This document shows positions 44,972 to 53,627 of a stretch of DNA of 64,000 nt, piece by piece. How positions within the stretch are numbered: the first letter of the stretch is position 1; each line of letters opens with the position of its first letter. Source of the DNA: Paractinoplanes polyasparticus (lineage in GTDB: Bacteria; Actinomycetota; Actinomycetes; Mycobacteriales; Micromonosporaceae). Below the pieces are notes generated by a model that was not told where the DNA came from, searched no databases, and worked only from the letters and a program-made list of their open reading frames with translations. Made by a program: the position numbers and the translations under genes. The stretch lies in the NCBI RefSeq assembly GCF_019710575.1, contig NZ_JAHWFK010000001.1:620001-684000 (forward strand), read 5' to 3'.

Positions 44972-46248
44972 GAGCCATAGTCCGCGACATCTACGGCGAC
45001 GCCGACGTCCTGCACCTGGCCGACATGCCGAAACCCACGATCAAACCCCAAGAGGTTCTGGTACGCGTCCACGCCGCCGGCGTAGACCGCGGCGCCTGGC
45101 ACGCCATGACCGGCCTGCCGCTCATCGCCCGCCTCGGCTTCGGCCTGCGCCGCCCTCGCAACCGCATCCCCGGCCTCGACCTGGCCGGAGTGGTGGAAGC
45201 CGTAGGCGCCGAGGTCACCGACTTCAAGCCGGGCGACGAGGTCTTCGGCGAGGGCTCGAGCAGCTGGGCCGAGTACGCCCGGGCCAAGCCCCACCGCCTG
45301 CTGCACAAACCACCCCACCTGACGTTCCCCCAGGCCGCCGTGATCCCCACGTCAGGCGCAACCGCCTTGCACATGCTGCTGTTACCCACAGCCCTCGGCT
45401 CCAGCTCACCGTCATCCACAGCCGCCGGCCCCCGCTCACCCTCGTCCACAACTCACGGCCCCGACTCACCGTCACCCACAACTCACGGCCCCGACTCACC
45501 GTCACCCACAACCCACGGCCCCGACTCACCGTCATCCACAGCCCACGGGTCCGGCTCGCCGTCATCCACAGGGCCCGGGTCACCGTCATCCACAGTCCAC
45601 GGACTCGGTTCGGCGTCACGCGTGCCCCAGCCTCCCGGCTCCACCCCGCCCAGCGCCAACGATCACGACTCGTCCTCGTCCGAAGCTGAAGAGCCGGGAG
45701 TCGGCCCTTGGGCGGTCGGTGGAACAGCGTCCGCCGGTTCCGGGCGTGAAGTTCTGGTGATCGGCGCCGGTGGCGGGGTGGGGTCGTTCGCGGTCCTGCT
45801 GGCCAAGGCGAACGGCGACGTGGTGACCGCGGTGTGCAGCACGGGCAAGGTCGAGGCCGTCCGCGGCTTCGGCGCCGCCCGCGTCATCGACTACACGCGG
45901 GAACCGTTGACAGGCTCCTACGATCTCATCGTGGACATCGCCGGGAACCGGTCCCTGTCGCAGCTGCGCGGCCTGCTCAAACCGCGTGGTGTCCTGAGCA
46001 TCGCGGGCGGTGAGCAGGGTGGCCGGTTCTTCGGTGGGCTGGAGCGGAACTTGAAGGCGTTGTCCGTCTCGCCGTTCTTGAAGCAGACGTTGCGCGCCCC
46101 CATCGTGATCGCCAAGCGCGACGACCTGGCCGCGCTGACCTCGATCCGATCACCGCTGCAACGCACCTATCCACTGGAAGAGGCAAGCAACGCCATGCAC
46201 AGCCTGGCCACGGGGCAGATAGCCGGGAAGGTGGCCTTGACGCTGTAG
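44968..46248 (+). CDS. alcohol dehydrogenase/quinone reductase with in-frame repeat insertion
   Basis: The 426-residue MDR enzyme is split by a long insertion. Residues 1-135 form the catalytic domain (VLVRVHAAGVDRGAWHAMTG, GLDLAGVVEAVG, AVIPTSGATALHML). Residues ~250-426 hold the NAD(P)-binding domain (VLVIGAGGGVGSFAVLLAKA). Between them, about 110 residues are Ser/Pro/Thr/Gly-rich, including six tandem 10-residue repeats of the type (T/A)HGPDSPS(S/P)T from residue 142, encoded by exact 30-bp DNA units. Family members run straight from ATALxxL to the Rossmann strand, so the insert is a new expansion. The start is GTG with GGAGGAG upstream, coupled to the HTH gene. Confidence 0.85.
   Translation: MRAIVRDIYGDADVLHLADMPKPTIKPQEVLVRVHAAGVDRGAWHAMTGLPLIARLGFGLRRPRNRIPGLDLAGVVEAVGAEVTDFKPGDEVFGEGSSSWAEYARAKPHRLLHKPPHLTFPQAAVIPTSGATALHMLLLPTALGSSSPSSTAAGPRSPSSTTHGPDSPSPTTHGPDSPSPTTHGPDSPSSTAHGSGSPSSTGPGSPSSTVHGLGSASRVPQPPGSTPPSANDHDSSSSEAEEPGVGPWAVGGTASAGSGREVLVIGAGGGVGSFAVLLAKANGDVVTAVCSTGKVEAVRGFGAARVIDYTREPLTGSYDLIVDIAGNRSLSQLRGLLKPRGVLSIAGGEQGGRFFGGLERNLKALSVSPFLKQTLRAPIVIAKRDDLAALTSIRSPLQRTYPLEEASNAMHSLATGQIAGKVALTL
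45391..45594 (+). repeat. 30-bp tandem repeat inside the alcohol dehydrogenase reading frame
   Basis: Six units of exactly 30 bases (45391-45570) and one shortened 24-base unit follow each other. A typical unit is ACTCACGGCCCCGACTCACC followed by GTCACCCACA. Two adjacent units (45451-45510) are identical, indicating recent duplication. Because the period is a multiple of three and starts on a codon boundary, it only lengthens the protein linker. Confidence 0.9.
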
Positions 46249-46290
46249 GCGGCGGGCCGGAATCAGCATCGGTGCGTTTCGACGCCGACC

Positions 46291-46350
46291 CGGCAGCGTC
46301 GCGCTCGCAGACCGGCAGCGTCGCGCTCACAGACCGGCAGCGTCGCGCTG
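46291..46350. repeat. 22-bp tandem repeat, about three copies
   Basis: CGGCAGCGTCGCGCTCGCAG plus AC is repeated with a 22-base period at 46291, 46313 and 46335, the copies differing at one or two bases. It occupies the 285-base gap between the alcohol dehydrogenase and a methyltransferase gene, which otherwise shows no gene. Confidence 0.8.
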
Positions 46351-46533
46351 GCGGGCCATTGGCGCCGACGTCGACCTGCACCAGCAACCGCGCACGCAGC
46401 TACGACAACACCGAGGCTCGACAGGCGCAGTGTTGTCGCCAACCGGGATGCAGGCGCTGCCGGAGTCGAAGGCTCCGCGATTCCTCCACAGGATCGACAC
46501 CACATGGCGCCGGAAAGCTGATGAGGTCTGTGG

Positions 46534-47271
46534 ATGACCGACCAGATCGCGTACATGGATGTCGCAGCGGCCACCGACGTGGGGATGTCGTACAAGCGGC
46601 GGCTGCTCGAGTTACTGGGGATCAGGCCTGGGCAGACCGCGGCGGATATCGGCTGCGGGCCCGGTACGGACCTCGGGGCGCTGGTGGAGGCGGTGGGTGA
46701 CGACGGGCGGGTGATCGGCGTCGACCGGGATCCCGGGATGGTCGACGAGGCGCGGCGAAGGCACCCCGGCGCTGACATTCGTCAAGGGGATCTGCACGCG
46801 CTGCCGCTGGCCGACCACAGTGTTGACTGCGTCAAGGTTGACCGTGTGATTCAACATGTTGACGACCCACAGGCGGCGGTTGCGGAAGCACGGCGGGCGT
46901 TACGCCCGGGCGGCCTGTTCGCGATGGCGGAACCCGACTGGGACACCCTCGCCGTCGCAGACGAGGATGTGGAAACCAGCCGCGCCTTTGCCCGCTTCAA
47001 CGGCCGCCGCGTGCGCAACCCGACGATCGGCCGCGAACTCGTGCGTCTGTGCACCATCGCGGGTTTCCACATCCGGACGGTTGAGCCTGTCCCCATCCTG
47101 TTCCGCGACTTCGCCACAGCCAGCCACATCCTCGGCCTGGAACGAAACTCGGTCCGGGCTGTGGACAACGGCGACATCGCTCCGGCGGCGGCGCAGGCCT
47201 GGCTGAAGAGGCTCGAGACCGGTCCGCTCGTCGCCGGCTTCACCTTGTACCTGGTCGTAGCCGAGGCCTGA
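46534..47271 (+). CDS. SAM-dependent methyltransferase
   Basis: The 245-residue protein is a class I methyltransferase: GQTAADIGCGPGTDLGALVE (motif I), VIGVDRDPGMVDEARRRHPG, GDLHALPLADHSVDCVKVDR and ALRPGGLFAMAEPDWDTL. It resembles the UbiE/COQ5-like and arsenite-methyltransferase-like groups in layout, but the substrate is unknown. The stop is followed by a hairpin before the convergent GrpB gene. Several codons in the middle (GTTGAC clusters) are less GC-rich than usual. Confidence 0.83.
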   Translation: MTDQIAYMDVAAATDVGMSYKRRLLELLGIRPGQTAADIGCGPGTDLGALVEAVGDDGRVIGVDRDPGMVDEARRRHPGADIRQGDLHALPLADHSVDCVKVDRVIQHVDDPQAAVAEARRALRPGGLFAMAEPDWDTLAVADEDVETSRAFARFNGRRVRNPTIGRELVRLCTIAGFHIRTVEPVPILFRDFATASHILGLERNSVRAVDNGDIAPAAAQAWLKRLETGPLVAGFTLYLVVAEA

Positions 47272-47331
47272 CCGCCAATGCCGGCGGCAAGCCTGTCGTA
47301 GGGCCGTCCACGACCAGGCCGCGGACAGAGT

Positions 47332-47376
47332 GGCGCTGCTGTCTTCCCCTGATCGTTGAGCGAAGACGGCAGCGCC
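47332..47376. terminator. strong hairpin between convergent genes
   Basis: GGCGCTGCTGTCTTC pairs with GAAGACGGCAGCGCC over 15 positions, with a single T-G wobble and a 15-base loop. There is no T-run. The position between the convergent methyltransferase and GrpB genes suggests a bidirectional terminator. Confidence 0.6.
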
Positions 47377-47522
47377 CACCGGATGGCACAGTCGAGACGA
47401 AAGTTCCGGCGATCGGACCAAGAACGGCAATGCACCGCCGACAGTCATCGCAGCAGGATCCGCCAGGACGACGGCGGGATCCGCTGGCTGAGTGATGGCG
47501 GCACCGCTTGTGCGGGATTTGA

Positions 47523-48098
47523 TCAGGCGGCGAAGATGCGGGCGAAGATCTGGTCGATGACGTCGCTCTTGGCCATCGTGTAGTCCGGGGACTGCTCTTC
47601 GGCCAGGCGGCGCTTGGTGTCGGCGTACAGGTCGCGGTCTTCGGGATGGGCGCGTAGCCAGTCGCGGAAGAGGCGGTGGCGGATCGGCTCGGCGGCGTCG
47701 TGCGGCCACACGTGCAGGTGGATGTCTTCGTCGCCGCCGATCAGCATGCGGTGGCCGTGCCACCAGGGCTCTCGGAGCAGAAGCCGGTAGCCGAGTGGTT
47801 CCAGTGCGGGGACGTAGCGGGCCTCGTCGGCGGAGTCGTGCACCAGCAGGTCAACGTCGATGACCGGCTTGGCGGGCAGACCGGGCACCGACGTCGACCC
47901 GACATGTTCGATCGCCAGCACCCGGGAGCCCAGCGCGGACTCGATCCCGGCGCGGACCTCGGCATACCGGTCGACCCAGGCCGGGTCGTAGTCCTCGATG
48001 GCCACCGGGGACAACCAGCGCTTGGGCGTCACGCCCACGAGACCGGGCTTGCTGTCGCCGACGAAACGATTCCTGACCTCGGGTGGGTAGTCGGGCAT
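47523..48098 (-). CDS. GrpB family nucleotidyltransferase-like protein
   Basis: The 191-residue protein belongs to the GrpB/UPF0157 family, with the nucleotidyltransferase-fold motif AIEHVGSTSVPGLPAKPVID and the closing DIHLHVWPHDAAEPIRHRLF segment. GrpB proteins are related to minimal nucleotidyltransferases; their reaction is unknown. A start at the MPDYPPEVRN ATG gives the normal length. Confidence 0.85.
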   Translation of the reverse strand: MPDYPPEVRNRFVGDSKPGLVGVTPKRWLSPVAIEDYDPAWVDRYAEVRAGIESALGSRVLAIEHVGSTSVPGLPAKPVIDVDLLVHDSADEARYVPALEPLGYRLLLREPWWHGHRMLIGGDEDIHLHVWPHDAAEPIRHRLFRDWLRAHPEDRDLYADTKRRLAEEQSPDYTMAKSDVIDQIFARIFAA

Positions 48099-48243
48099 GG
48101 CGTACCTCCGGAAATAGGGAAGTCGGCCAGATTAACCACGCCCGGAGGGCGCTGGGAACCGATTAAGACCATCGATCCTTGCTCGGCGGATCGGACATTC
48201 CCCTGACCGCCGCTGACGACGAGCGCTCAGGACGTGAGCGTCC

Positions 48244-48652
48244 ATGACCGGCATCGCGGCTGCGCTGACCTTTGTCTGGCTCGGCATGATCATTGCCATC
48301 TCGTTCCTGGAAGCTCCGCTGAAGTTCCGCGCGCCCGGCGTGATGCTCTACATCGGACTCTGGCGGGCCGGCCGTTGTTCCGCGCCCTGAACGGCGCTGA
48401 GGACGCGTTGGGGGTCGGCGTCGGCGCGTTAGCCGTGGCGGGGCGGCCGGGCATTGCGGCCGGAATTGCGGTCTGTGTTGCGCCGGCGCTGCTGCTGGTT
48501 CAGCTTCTGGCTGTCCGTCCCCGGCTGAGAGCCGGCACACGGCCCGGGTGCTGGACGGCGAGCAGGGCCCGCGCTCCCACGCTCACGTGGCCTACGTCGT
48601 CGTCGAGGTCGCCGCCCTCATCACCTCAGGCGCCCTGCTGACGGCCGCCTGA
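48244..48652 (+). pseudogene. small membrane protein gene broken by two frameshifts
   Basis: The first frame (from ATG 48244) reads FVWLGMIIAISFLEAPLKFR and stops early after WRAGRCSAP. A second frame continues as GRPLFRALNGAEDALGV and AGIAVCVAPALLLVQLLAV. A third carries on as ARVLDGEQGPRSHAHVAYVV and ends ITSGALLTAA. Placed end to end, the three give one ~135-residue four-helix protein of a known actinobacterial type (SFLEAPLKFRAPG…FRALN). Indels are needed near 48358-48372 and 48535-48550. Real decay or sequence errors are both possible. Confidence 0.75.
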
Positions 48653-48677
48653 CCGCACCACACTGACGCGACCGCGT

Positions 48678-48811
48678 GAGGAAAGCCGGCCCGATCGCAC
48701 AGGAACGGGCGGCCCGGCAACAAGGAGGAACAGGCCGGCCCGACCCCACGAGGAAAGGCCGGCCCGACTGCACAAGAACAGACCGGGGCCGATCGCACAA
48801 GAGCATGCCAG
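48678..48811. repeat. degenerate ~25-45-bp spaced repeat
   Basis: Four decayed copies of a unit resembling GAGGAAAGGCCGGCCCGACT followed by GCACAAG occur between the broken membrane gene and the COG2345-type regulator. Spacing is irregular. No gene is seen in these 217 bases. Confidence 0.6.
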
Positions 48812-48869
48812 TCGGCGGCGCGAGAAAGGCGGCTCGGCACGTACGAAACCTCTGACACGAGGGAGAGCG

Positions 48870-49502
48870 TCAGCCCGAAGAAGCCCGGCGCGAAGGCCGG
48901 TAGGCCACCTGGCACCGGTACGGCGAGGCGAACGGGATCAGCTCGGTGACCTCGAGCGCGGCCCCGGCCCGCTCGACGGCGCCCTGCATGAAGCCGAGAT
49001 GCAGCCCGCAGGTGACCCGGTTGTGTGGTTCCACCACATCGAGGAACGGGCAGTTGCGCAAAGAGATCTCGCCGTGGCCAGGCTCGGGCTCGAAGCCGAG
49101 CTCGGCGAGCATCCGGGTCAGCCACGCGACGCTCTGGGCGGTGGTCATCGGCCGCTCCGGCGGCACAGTGGAACGGGCACCCCAGCGCCGCCCGATCTCG
49201 GCGGCGGTCGCGGACGGGTCGGGGGTCTCGGCCAGCTCGGCGGTCAGGATGTCGGCGAGGAAGCGGTAGTTGCGCGGGCCGGCCGGATCCATGCCTCGGT
49301 GGGCGCGGTACTTCAGAGGGGGCCGGCCCGGGCCGTTCGGCTGGGTCTCGACCAGTTCCGCCTGTCCGGTCCCGGTCAGCGCTTCGAGGTGGAATCGGGC
49401 GGTGTTGACGTGCACGCTCAGGCGGCGGGCGATCTCGCCGATGCTCAGCGGCTCGCCGGACTCCTGCAGCGTCCGCAGGACGTCGAGCCGGCGGCCGCTC
49501 AC
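48870..49502 (-). CDS. HTH regulator, COG2345/SufR-like with conserved cysteines
   Basis: The 210-residue protein has an N-terminal ArsR-like winged helix (SGRRLDVLRTLQESGEPLSI and RLSVHVNTARFHLEAL). The C-terminal domain has spaced cysteines: NCPFLDVV, RVTCGLH and PYRCQ, recalling the Fe-S-binding SufR/COG2345 group. The GTG at 49502 (VSGRRLDV) is preferred because family members begin there; upstream ATG/GTG codons at 49571 and 49511 are alternatives. It is divergent from an O-methyltransferase gene that it probably controls. Confidence 0.78.
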   Translation of the reverse strand: MSGRRLDVLRTLQESGEPLSIGEIARRLSVHVNTARFHLEALTGTGQAELVETQPNGPGRPPLKYRAHRGMDPAGPRNYRFLADILTAELAETPDPSATAAEIGRRWGARSTVPPERPMTTAQSVAWLTRMLAELGFEPEPGHGEISLRNCPFLDVVEPHNRVTCGLHLGFMQGAVERAGAALEVTELIPFASPYRCQVAYRPSRRASSG

Positions 49503-49562
49503 GACACACACCGGACGCGCATGGCGGCATTTCAACTCAGCCGGCCTTGTATAAATTCCAGG

Positions 49563-49568
49563 TATGAT
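49563..49568 (+). promoter_or_regulatory. putative -10 element of the O-methyltransferase gene
   Basis: TATGAT stands 9 bases before the methyltransferase ATG (49578), in an AT-rich patch in the middle of the divergent region. Transcription starting about seven bases downstream would give an almost leaderless mRNA, common in actinobacteria. No convincing -35 is visible at 17 bases, so the site may need an activator. Confidence 0.4.
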
Positions 49569-49577
49569 CATCGATCC

Positions 49578-50606
49578 ATGAGCATGCCGACACCGACGCC
49601 TCTGATGGGGCTGGTCACCGGGTTCTGGAGTTTCAAGACGTTCGCCGCGGCGGTGGAGCTCGAGCTCTTCACCAAGCTGTCCGGCGGGCGGACGATCACG
49701 GTCGCCGCGGCCGAGGGAGAGCTGGGGCTGCCCGACCGGCCGGCCGATCTGCTGCTCACGGCGTGCGCTTCCCTCGGGTTGCTGGAGCGGCACGGCGACG
49801 GCTACCGCAACACCGAATTGGCCGAGGAGTTCCTGGTCAAGGGCAAGCCGTACTACTTCGGCGGCCAGGTCACCTACTGCGACGAGCGCACCTATCTGCC
49901 CTGGCACCGGGTCGGCGAGGCCCTGCGCACCGACCGGCCGCTCACCTGGGATCCGGCCACGCAGGAGTCCATGTTCGACACGGCCGACCCGCAGATGCTG
50001 CAGAGTTTCTGGGGCGCGATGTACTCGACGTCGATCTTCACCGCCAAGGCGCTCGGGCGGCACGTCGACCTCAGCGGCAGCACCCGGCTGCTCGACGTGG
50101 GCGGCGGCTCGGGGGCGTACGCGATCGAACTGTGCCGTTCGCTGCCCGGCCTCAGCGCCACCGTTTTCGACCTGCCCCACGTCTGCGAGATCGCCGCCGC
50201 CAACGTCGCCGAGGCGGGGCTGGGCGACCGCATCGCCACCACGGCCGGCGACTTCCTCACCGGCGACGGCCTCCCCGGCGGACATGACGTCGTGCTCTTC
50301 AGCATGATCCTGCACGACTGGGACGAGCCGACCAATCAGCGGCTACTTTCTCACGCGTACGAGGCCCTGGCGCCCGGCGGCCGTGTCGTGATCTCGGAGT
50401 TGCTGCTCAACGCCGACCGTACGGGCCCCGCCGCAGCCGCCCTCATGGGCATGAACATGCTGATCGAGACCGAGGGCGGCCGCAACTACTCCGACGCCGA
50501 GTACGCCGCGTGGCTGGCCGCCGCCGGCTTCACCGACATCAACACCGTCCATTTCGACGCCCCGGGCGCGAACGGCGCGGTGATCGGCGTCAAGCCGCAC
50601 GGCTGA
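49578..50606 (+). CDS. family-2 O-methyltransferase (acetylserotonin-OMT-like)
   Basis: The 342-residue protein follows the plant/actinobacterial O-methyltransferase-2 layout. It has an N-terminal dimerisation winged helix (about 10-90, FWSFKTFAAAVELELFTKLS). The SAM site is LLDVGGGSGAYAIELCR, followed by FSMILHDWDE with the catalytic histidine and APGGRVVISELLL. Such enzymes methylate phenolic hydroxyls in polyketides or similar metabolites. No biosynthetic neighbours are present. It has no Shine-Dalgarno, consistent with a leaderless transcript. Confidence 0.85.
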   Translation: MSMPTPTPLMGLVTGFWSFKTFAAAVELELFTKLSGGRTITVAAAEGELGLPDRPADLLLTACASLGLLERHGDGYRNTELAEEFLVKGKPYYFGGQVTYCDERTYLPWHRVGEALRTDRPLTWDPATQESMFDTADPQMLQSFWGAMYSTSIFTAKALGRHVDLSGSTRLLDVGGGSGAYAIELCRSLPGLSATVFDLPHVCEIAAANVAEAGLGDRIATTAGDFLTGDGLPGGHDVVLFSMILHDWDEPTNQRLLSHAYEALAPGGRVVISELLLNADRTGPAAAALMGMNMLIETEGGRNYSDAEYAAWLAAAGFTDINTVHFDAPGANGAVIGVKPHG

Positions 50607-50637
50607 GCGGACGACGACGCGCCGACCTCGACGAGGC

Positions 50638-50687
50638 GGATCGACCGGTGAACGGCCTCGAACCAACGGATCGACCGGTGAACGGCG
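50638..50687. repeat. pair of 30-base-spaced direct repeats
   Basis: GGATCGACCGGTGAACGGC occurs at 50638 and again at 50668, exactly 30 bases apart, just after the O-methyltransferase stop and at the end of the convergent hydrolase gene. Two copies only; this may be an incipient minisatellite like those upstream. Confidence 0.7.
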
Positions 50688-51404
50688 TCAGACAAGCGGC
50701 CTGAGCGGCGGCGTACTGAGCAGGGCGAGCAGCGCGCCCGGATCTTCGACGTGGGCGTTGTGACCCAGTCCGGGCAGCGCCACCGGCGCGCTCGAAGCCG
50801 GCACCATCCGGTCGTGTTCGCCCCGCGCGAGCACGACCGGCACCGGCGAGGCCGCAACCAGCACGTCGACCTGCGGGTCACCGATCCCGAAGGCCCGCTG
50901 GTCGAAGGCCGGTCGCCAGCCGTCGCCGGTCTCGACGACCGCCGCGTCGGGCGCCTCGAACATCAGGCCCTCGAGCCCGGCCACCCGAAGGTGCCGCTGT
51001 GCCGCCTCGGCCCGGGTCGTGTAGGTGGGCGCCGGCCGCTGCGCCATCGCGGCCGCCTTGGCCAGTTCCTCGTCCGACCAGGCCGACTTGATGCCCAGCC
51101 CCGCCACCGCGAGCACCCCGGGGCGCCCGGCGAGGTGCAGTCCGACCACGCCGCCGAAGGAGTGCCCCACGATCACCGTCCCGCGCGGGTCGATCAGGCT
51201 CGACACTGCGGAGGCGACGCCCGCGAACGAGTACGACGGCAGCGGGGACGATCCCCCGTGCCCCGGCAGATCCGGAGCCACCCAGGACGCGTCCCCGAGC
51301 AGCCCGGTCAGGCCGTGCCAGACGTCGGCGGTCGCCCCGAGGCCGTGCAGCAACAGGTAGGTGGGCGACGACTCGCCGCCGCGCAGCACACGCAGATCGG
51401 TCAC
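50688..51404 (-). CDS. alpha/beta hydrolase
   Basis: The 238-residue protein has the LLLHGLGATADVWHGL oxyanion motif, DLPGHGGSSPLPSYSFAG, the nucleophile elbow GHSFGGVVGLH, and the catalytic GEHDRMV aspartate with the GLGHNAHVEDPG histidine. The substrate is unknown; small ester or lactone hydrolases look alike. The end of the gene lies at the second direct-repeat copy. Confidence 0.85.
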   Translation of the reverse strand: MTDLRVLRGGESSPTYLLLHGLGATADVWHGLTGLLGDASWVAPDLPGHGGSSPLPSYSFAGVASAVSSLIDPRGTVIVGHSFGGVVGLHLAGRPGVLAVAGLGIKSAWSDEELAKAAAMAQRPAPTYTTRAEAAQRHLRVAGLEGLMFEAPDAAVVETGDGWRPAFDQRAFGIGDPQVDVLVAASPVPVVLARGEHDRMVPASSAPVALPGLGHNAHVEDPGALLALLSTPPLRPLV

Positions 51405-51494
51405 CCCGTCAGCATGCCGTACCGGCGCCTGAGATCCGCGTCACGCGTACACCGTACTGTCAGGAACCTCCCAGCTCACCGGTAACGGGAAGGA

Positions 51495-52781
51495 GTGATC
51501 GCACCCAGTACCGTGGTCGCGGTGAAATGGACCAGGAAGACGACGCTAGCGATCTCGGCAGCCCTCGTGGTCCTCGTGGTGGCAGCGGTCGTGTTCGTGC
51601 GGCGCGACTCGTCGCGAGAGACAGCCGGCGCCGGCCCCACGCCCGGCACGAACAGCCGGCCCAGCCAGTCGGCGACGCCGGGCGAGACGCCGTGGACGGG
51701 CACCTGGGCGGTGGCCGTCCAGAACGGCGGGCGCGGTTTCGAGCAGCAGACCGTACGCCAGGTGGTCCGCACGAGTGTCGGCGGTGACACCGTACGGATC
51801 AGGCTCTCGAACGAGTTCGGCAGCGACCCGCTGACCGTCAGCGCCGTGTATCTCGCCAACCACCTGCGCACCAGCACGGTCGACGCGAAGACCAACGCGC
51901 ACGTGACCTTCGACGGCGGCGACTCGGTGACCATCGAGGCCGGCCAGACCAAGGTCAGCGACCCGGTCCGGTTCACCCTGCCGGCGGGCGGCGACGTGGC
52001 GGTCAGCGCCTACGTCCCCGAGCGCATCGGCTCGGTCACCCAGCACACGTTCGCCAACCGCAACAATTATGTCGTCGCGGGCAACCAGAGCACCAAGGGC
52101 TCGCTGAGCGGCGTCCAGACGTTCGACAACTACGCGTTCCTGGCCGGCATCGACGTGCAGAATCCCGACGCGGCGGGCGCGGTCGTCACGCTCGGCGCCT
52201 CGATCACCGACGGCTTCGACTCGACCTTCAACGAGAACCGGCGCTGGCCCGACCAACTGGCCCGGCGGCTGGTCACGGCGGGTCAGCCGGTCGGCGTGCT
52301 GAACGCCGGCATCAGCGGCAACATGCTCCTGGGGGACGGCGCCGGGCAGAGCGCAGTCGACCGCTTCGACCGGGACGTTCTCGGTCAGACCGGGGTCAAG
52401 TGGGTCATCGTGTCGGATGCTGCGATCAACGACCTCGGCGGCGACAACCCGCCCAGCGGCGACGAGCTGATCGCCGGAATGCAGCAGCTGATCCAGCGCA
52501 GCCACGACGCGGGCATCAAGATCTTCTGCGCGACCCTCACGCCGTACGAGGGCGCGGGCTACTGGAACGCCGAGGGCGAGGCCGGGCGGGACGCGGTGAA
52601 CGACTTCATCAAGGCCGACGGCAGCGGCTGCGACGCGGTGATCGACTTCGACACGGCCACGCACAACCCGGACGCCCCGACCCGCTACAACAGCCGCTAC
52701 GACACCGGCGACCACCTCCACCCGAACGACGCCGGAATGGAGGCGCTCGCCGCCGCCGTGGATCTGAAGCTGTTCGCCTGA
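51495..52781 (+). CDS. membrane-anchored or secreted SGNH/GDSL hydrolase
   Basis: The protein of up to 428 residues begins with a signal/anchor helix (TTLAISAALVVLVVAAVVFV) and a Thr/Pro/Gly linker. An N-terminal beta-domain of about 120 residues follows, then the SGNH catalytic domain: VVTLGASITDGFDSTFNENR (block I with the serine), GISGNML, SDAAINDLGG and the terminal DHLHPNDAGMEALA with Asp-His. It acts as an extracellular esterase, probably on polysaccharide acetyl groups. The start is uncertain (GTG at 51495, 51513 or 51522). Confidence 0.84.
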   Translation: MIAPSTVVAVKWTRKTTLAISAALVVLVVAAVVFVRRDSSRETAGAGPTPGTNSRPSQSATPGETPWTGTWAVAVQNGGRGFEQQTVRQVVRTSVGGDTVRIRLSNEFGSDPLTVSAVYLANHLRTSTVDAKTNAHVTFDGGDSVTIEAGQTKVSDPVRFTLPAGGDVAVSAYVPERIGSVTQHTFANRNNYVVAGNQSTKGSLSGVQTFDNYAFLAGIDVQNPDAAGAVVTLGASITDGFDSTFNENRRWPDQLARRLVTAGQPVGVLNAGISGNMLLGDGAGQSAVDRFDRDVLGQTGVKWVIVSDAAINDLGGDNPPSGDELIAGMQQLIQRSHDAGIKIFCATLTPYEGAGYWNAEGEAGRDAVNDFIKADGSGCDAVIDFDTATHNPDAPTRYNSRYDTGDHLHPNDAGMEALAAAVDLKLFA

Positions 52782-52876
52782 TCGGAGCCCCGGCGCGGCC
52801 GAGCCGAACCAGCCCCGCAGCCCGCCGGCGCGCCCGAGCCGAACCAAGCCGGATCGCAGCCAAACCGCGGCTGAGG

Positions 52877-53606
52877 TCAGGCGGCGCCGCCGTTGGCGTA
52901 CAGGGTCTGGCCGTTGATCCAGCGGCCGTCCGGGCCGGCCAGGAACGAGACGCTGCGGGCGATGTCGTCCGGCGTGCCGAGGCGCCCGAACGGGTTGGCC
53001 GCGGCCACCCGGTCGATCAACTCCTGCGGCTTGCCGTCGAGGAAGAGCGGCGTCTCGGTCGGCCCGGGCGCCACGGCGTTGACCGTGATGTCGCGGCCGC
53101 GCAGCTCGCGGGCCAGGATCAGGGTCATGGCCTCGACGGCGCCCTTGGTGGCCGCGTACGCCGCGTACGTCGGCTGCTGCAGCCGGACCACCGACGTCGA
53201 GACGTTGACGAGCGCTCCCCCGCTGCGCAGCCGGCGCGCGGCCAGCTGTGAGACCACGAATGTGCCGCGGATGTTGGTGCGCATCATGCGGTCGAAGTCG
53301 TCGAGCTTCATCTCGGTCACCGGGGCCAGCAGCATGATGCCGGCCGGGTTGACGACCACGTCGACACCGCCGAAGCGCTCCTCGGCCGCGTCGAACATCG
53401 AGGTCATGGCCTGCTCGTCGGCCACGTCACCGCCGTACGCGAAAGCCTGGCCGCCGTCCGCCGTGATCTTGGCGACGACCTCCTCGGCGGCCGCCTGGTT
53501 GGCCGCGTAGTGCACGACCACGGCCAGACCGTCAGCCGCGAGACGCTCGGCCACCGCCCGGCCGATGCCGCCCGAACCGCCGGTGACGATCGCAAACCCT
53601 GCTCAT
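52877..53606 (-). CDS. short-chain dehydrogenase/reductase with one-base frameshift near the start
   Basis: From a GTG at 53554 the frame gives 225 residues of a classical SDR: the NPAGIMLLAP region, YAAYAATKGAVEAMTLILAR (Y-x-x-x-K) and NAVAPGPTETPLFLD. This lacks the cofactor loop, which is encoded just upstream in the same frame as IVTGGSGGIGRAVAERLAA but is preceded by a stop. An ATG at 53606 with a GAGGG site reads MSRV and would join IVTGGSGG if one base of the AAA at 53594-53596 were absent. Either the gene is broken or the sequence has an extra base. It is divergent from a TetR gene. Confidence 0.78.
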
Positions 53607-53627
53607 AGTGACCATCCCTCACATTTT

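Noticed and set aside
48592..49530. A 312-codon minus-strand frame over the COG2345-type regulator
   Set aside because: It lies in a different frame from the convincing HTH protein and reads as Arg/Pro-rich sequence. The part past 48870 is a translation of the decayed repeats.
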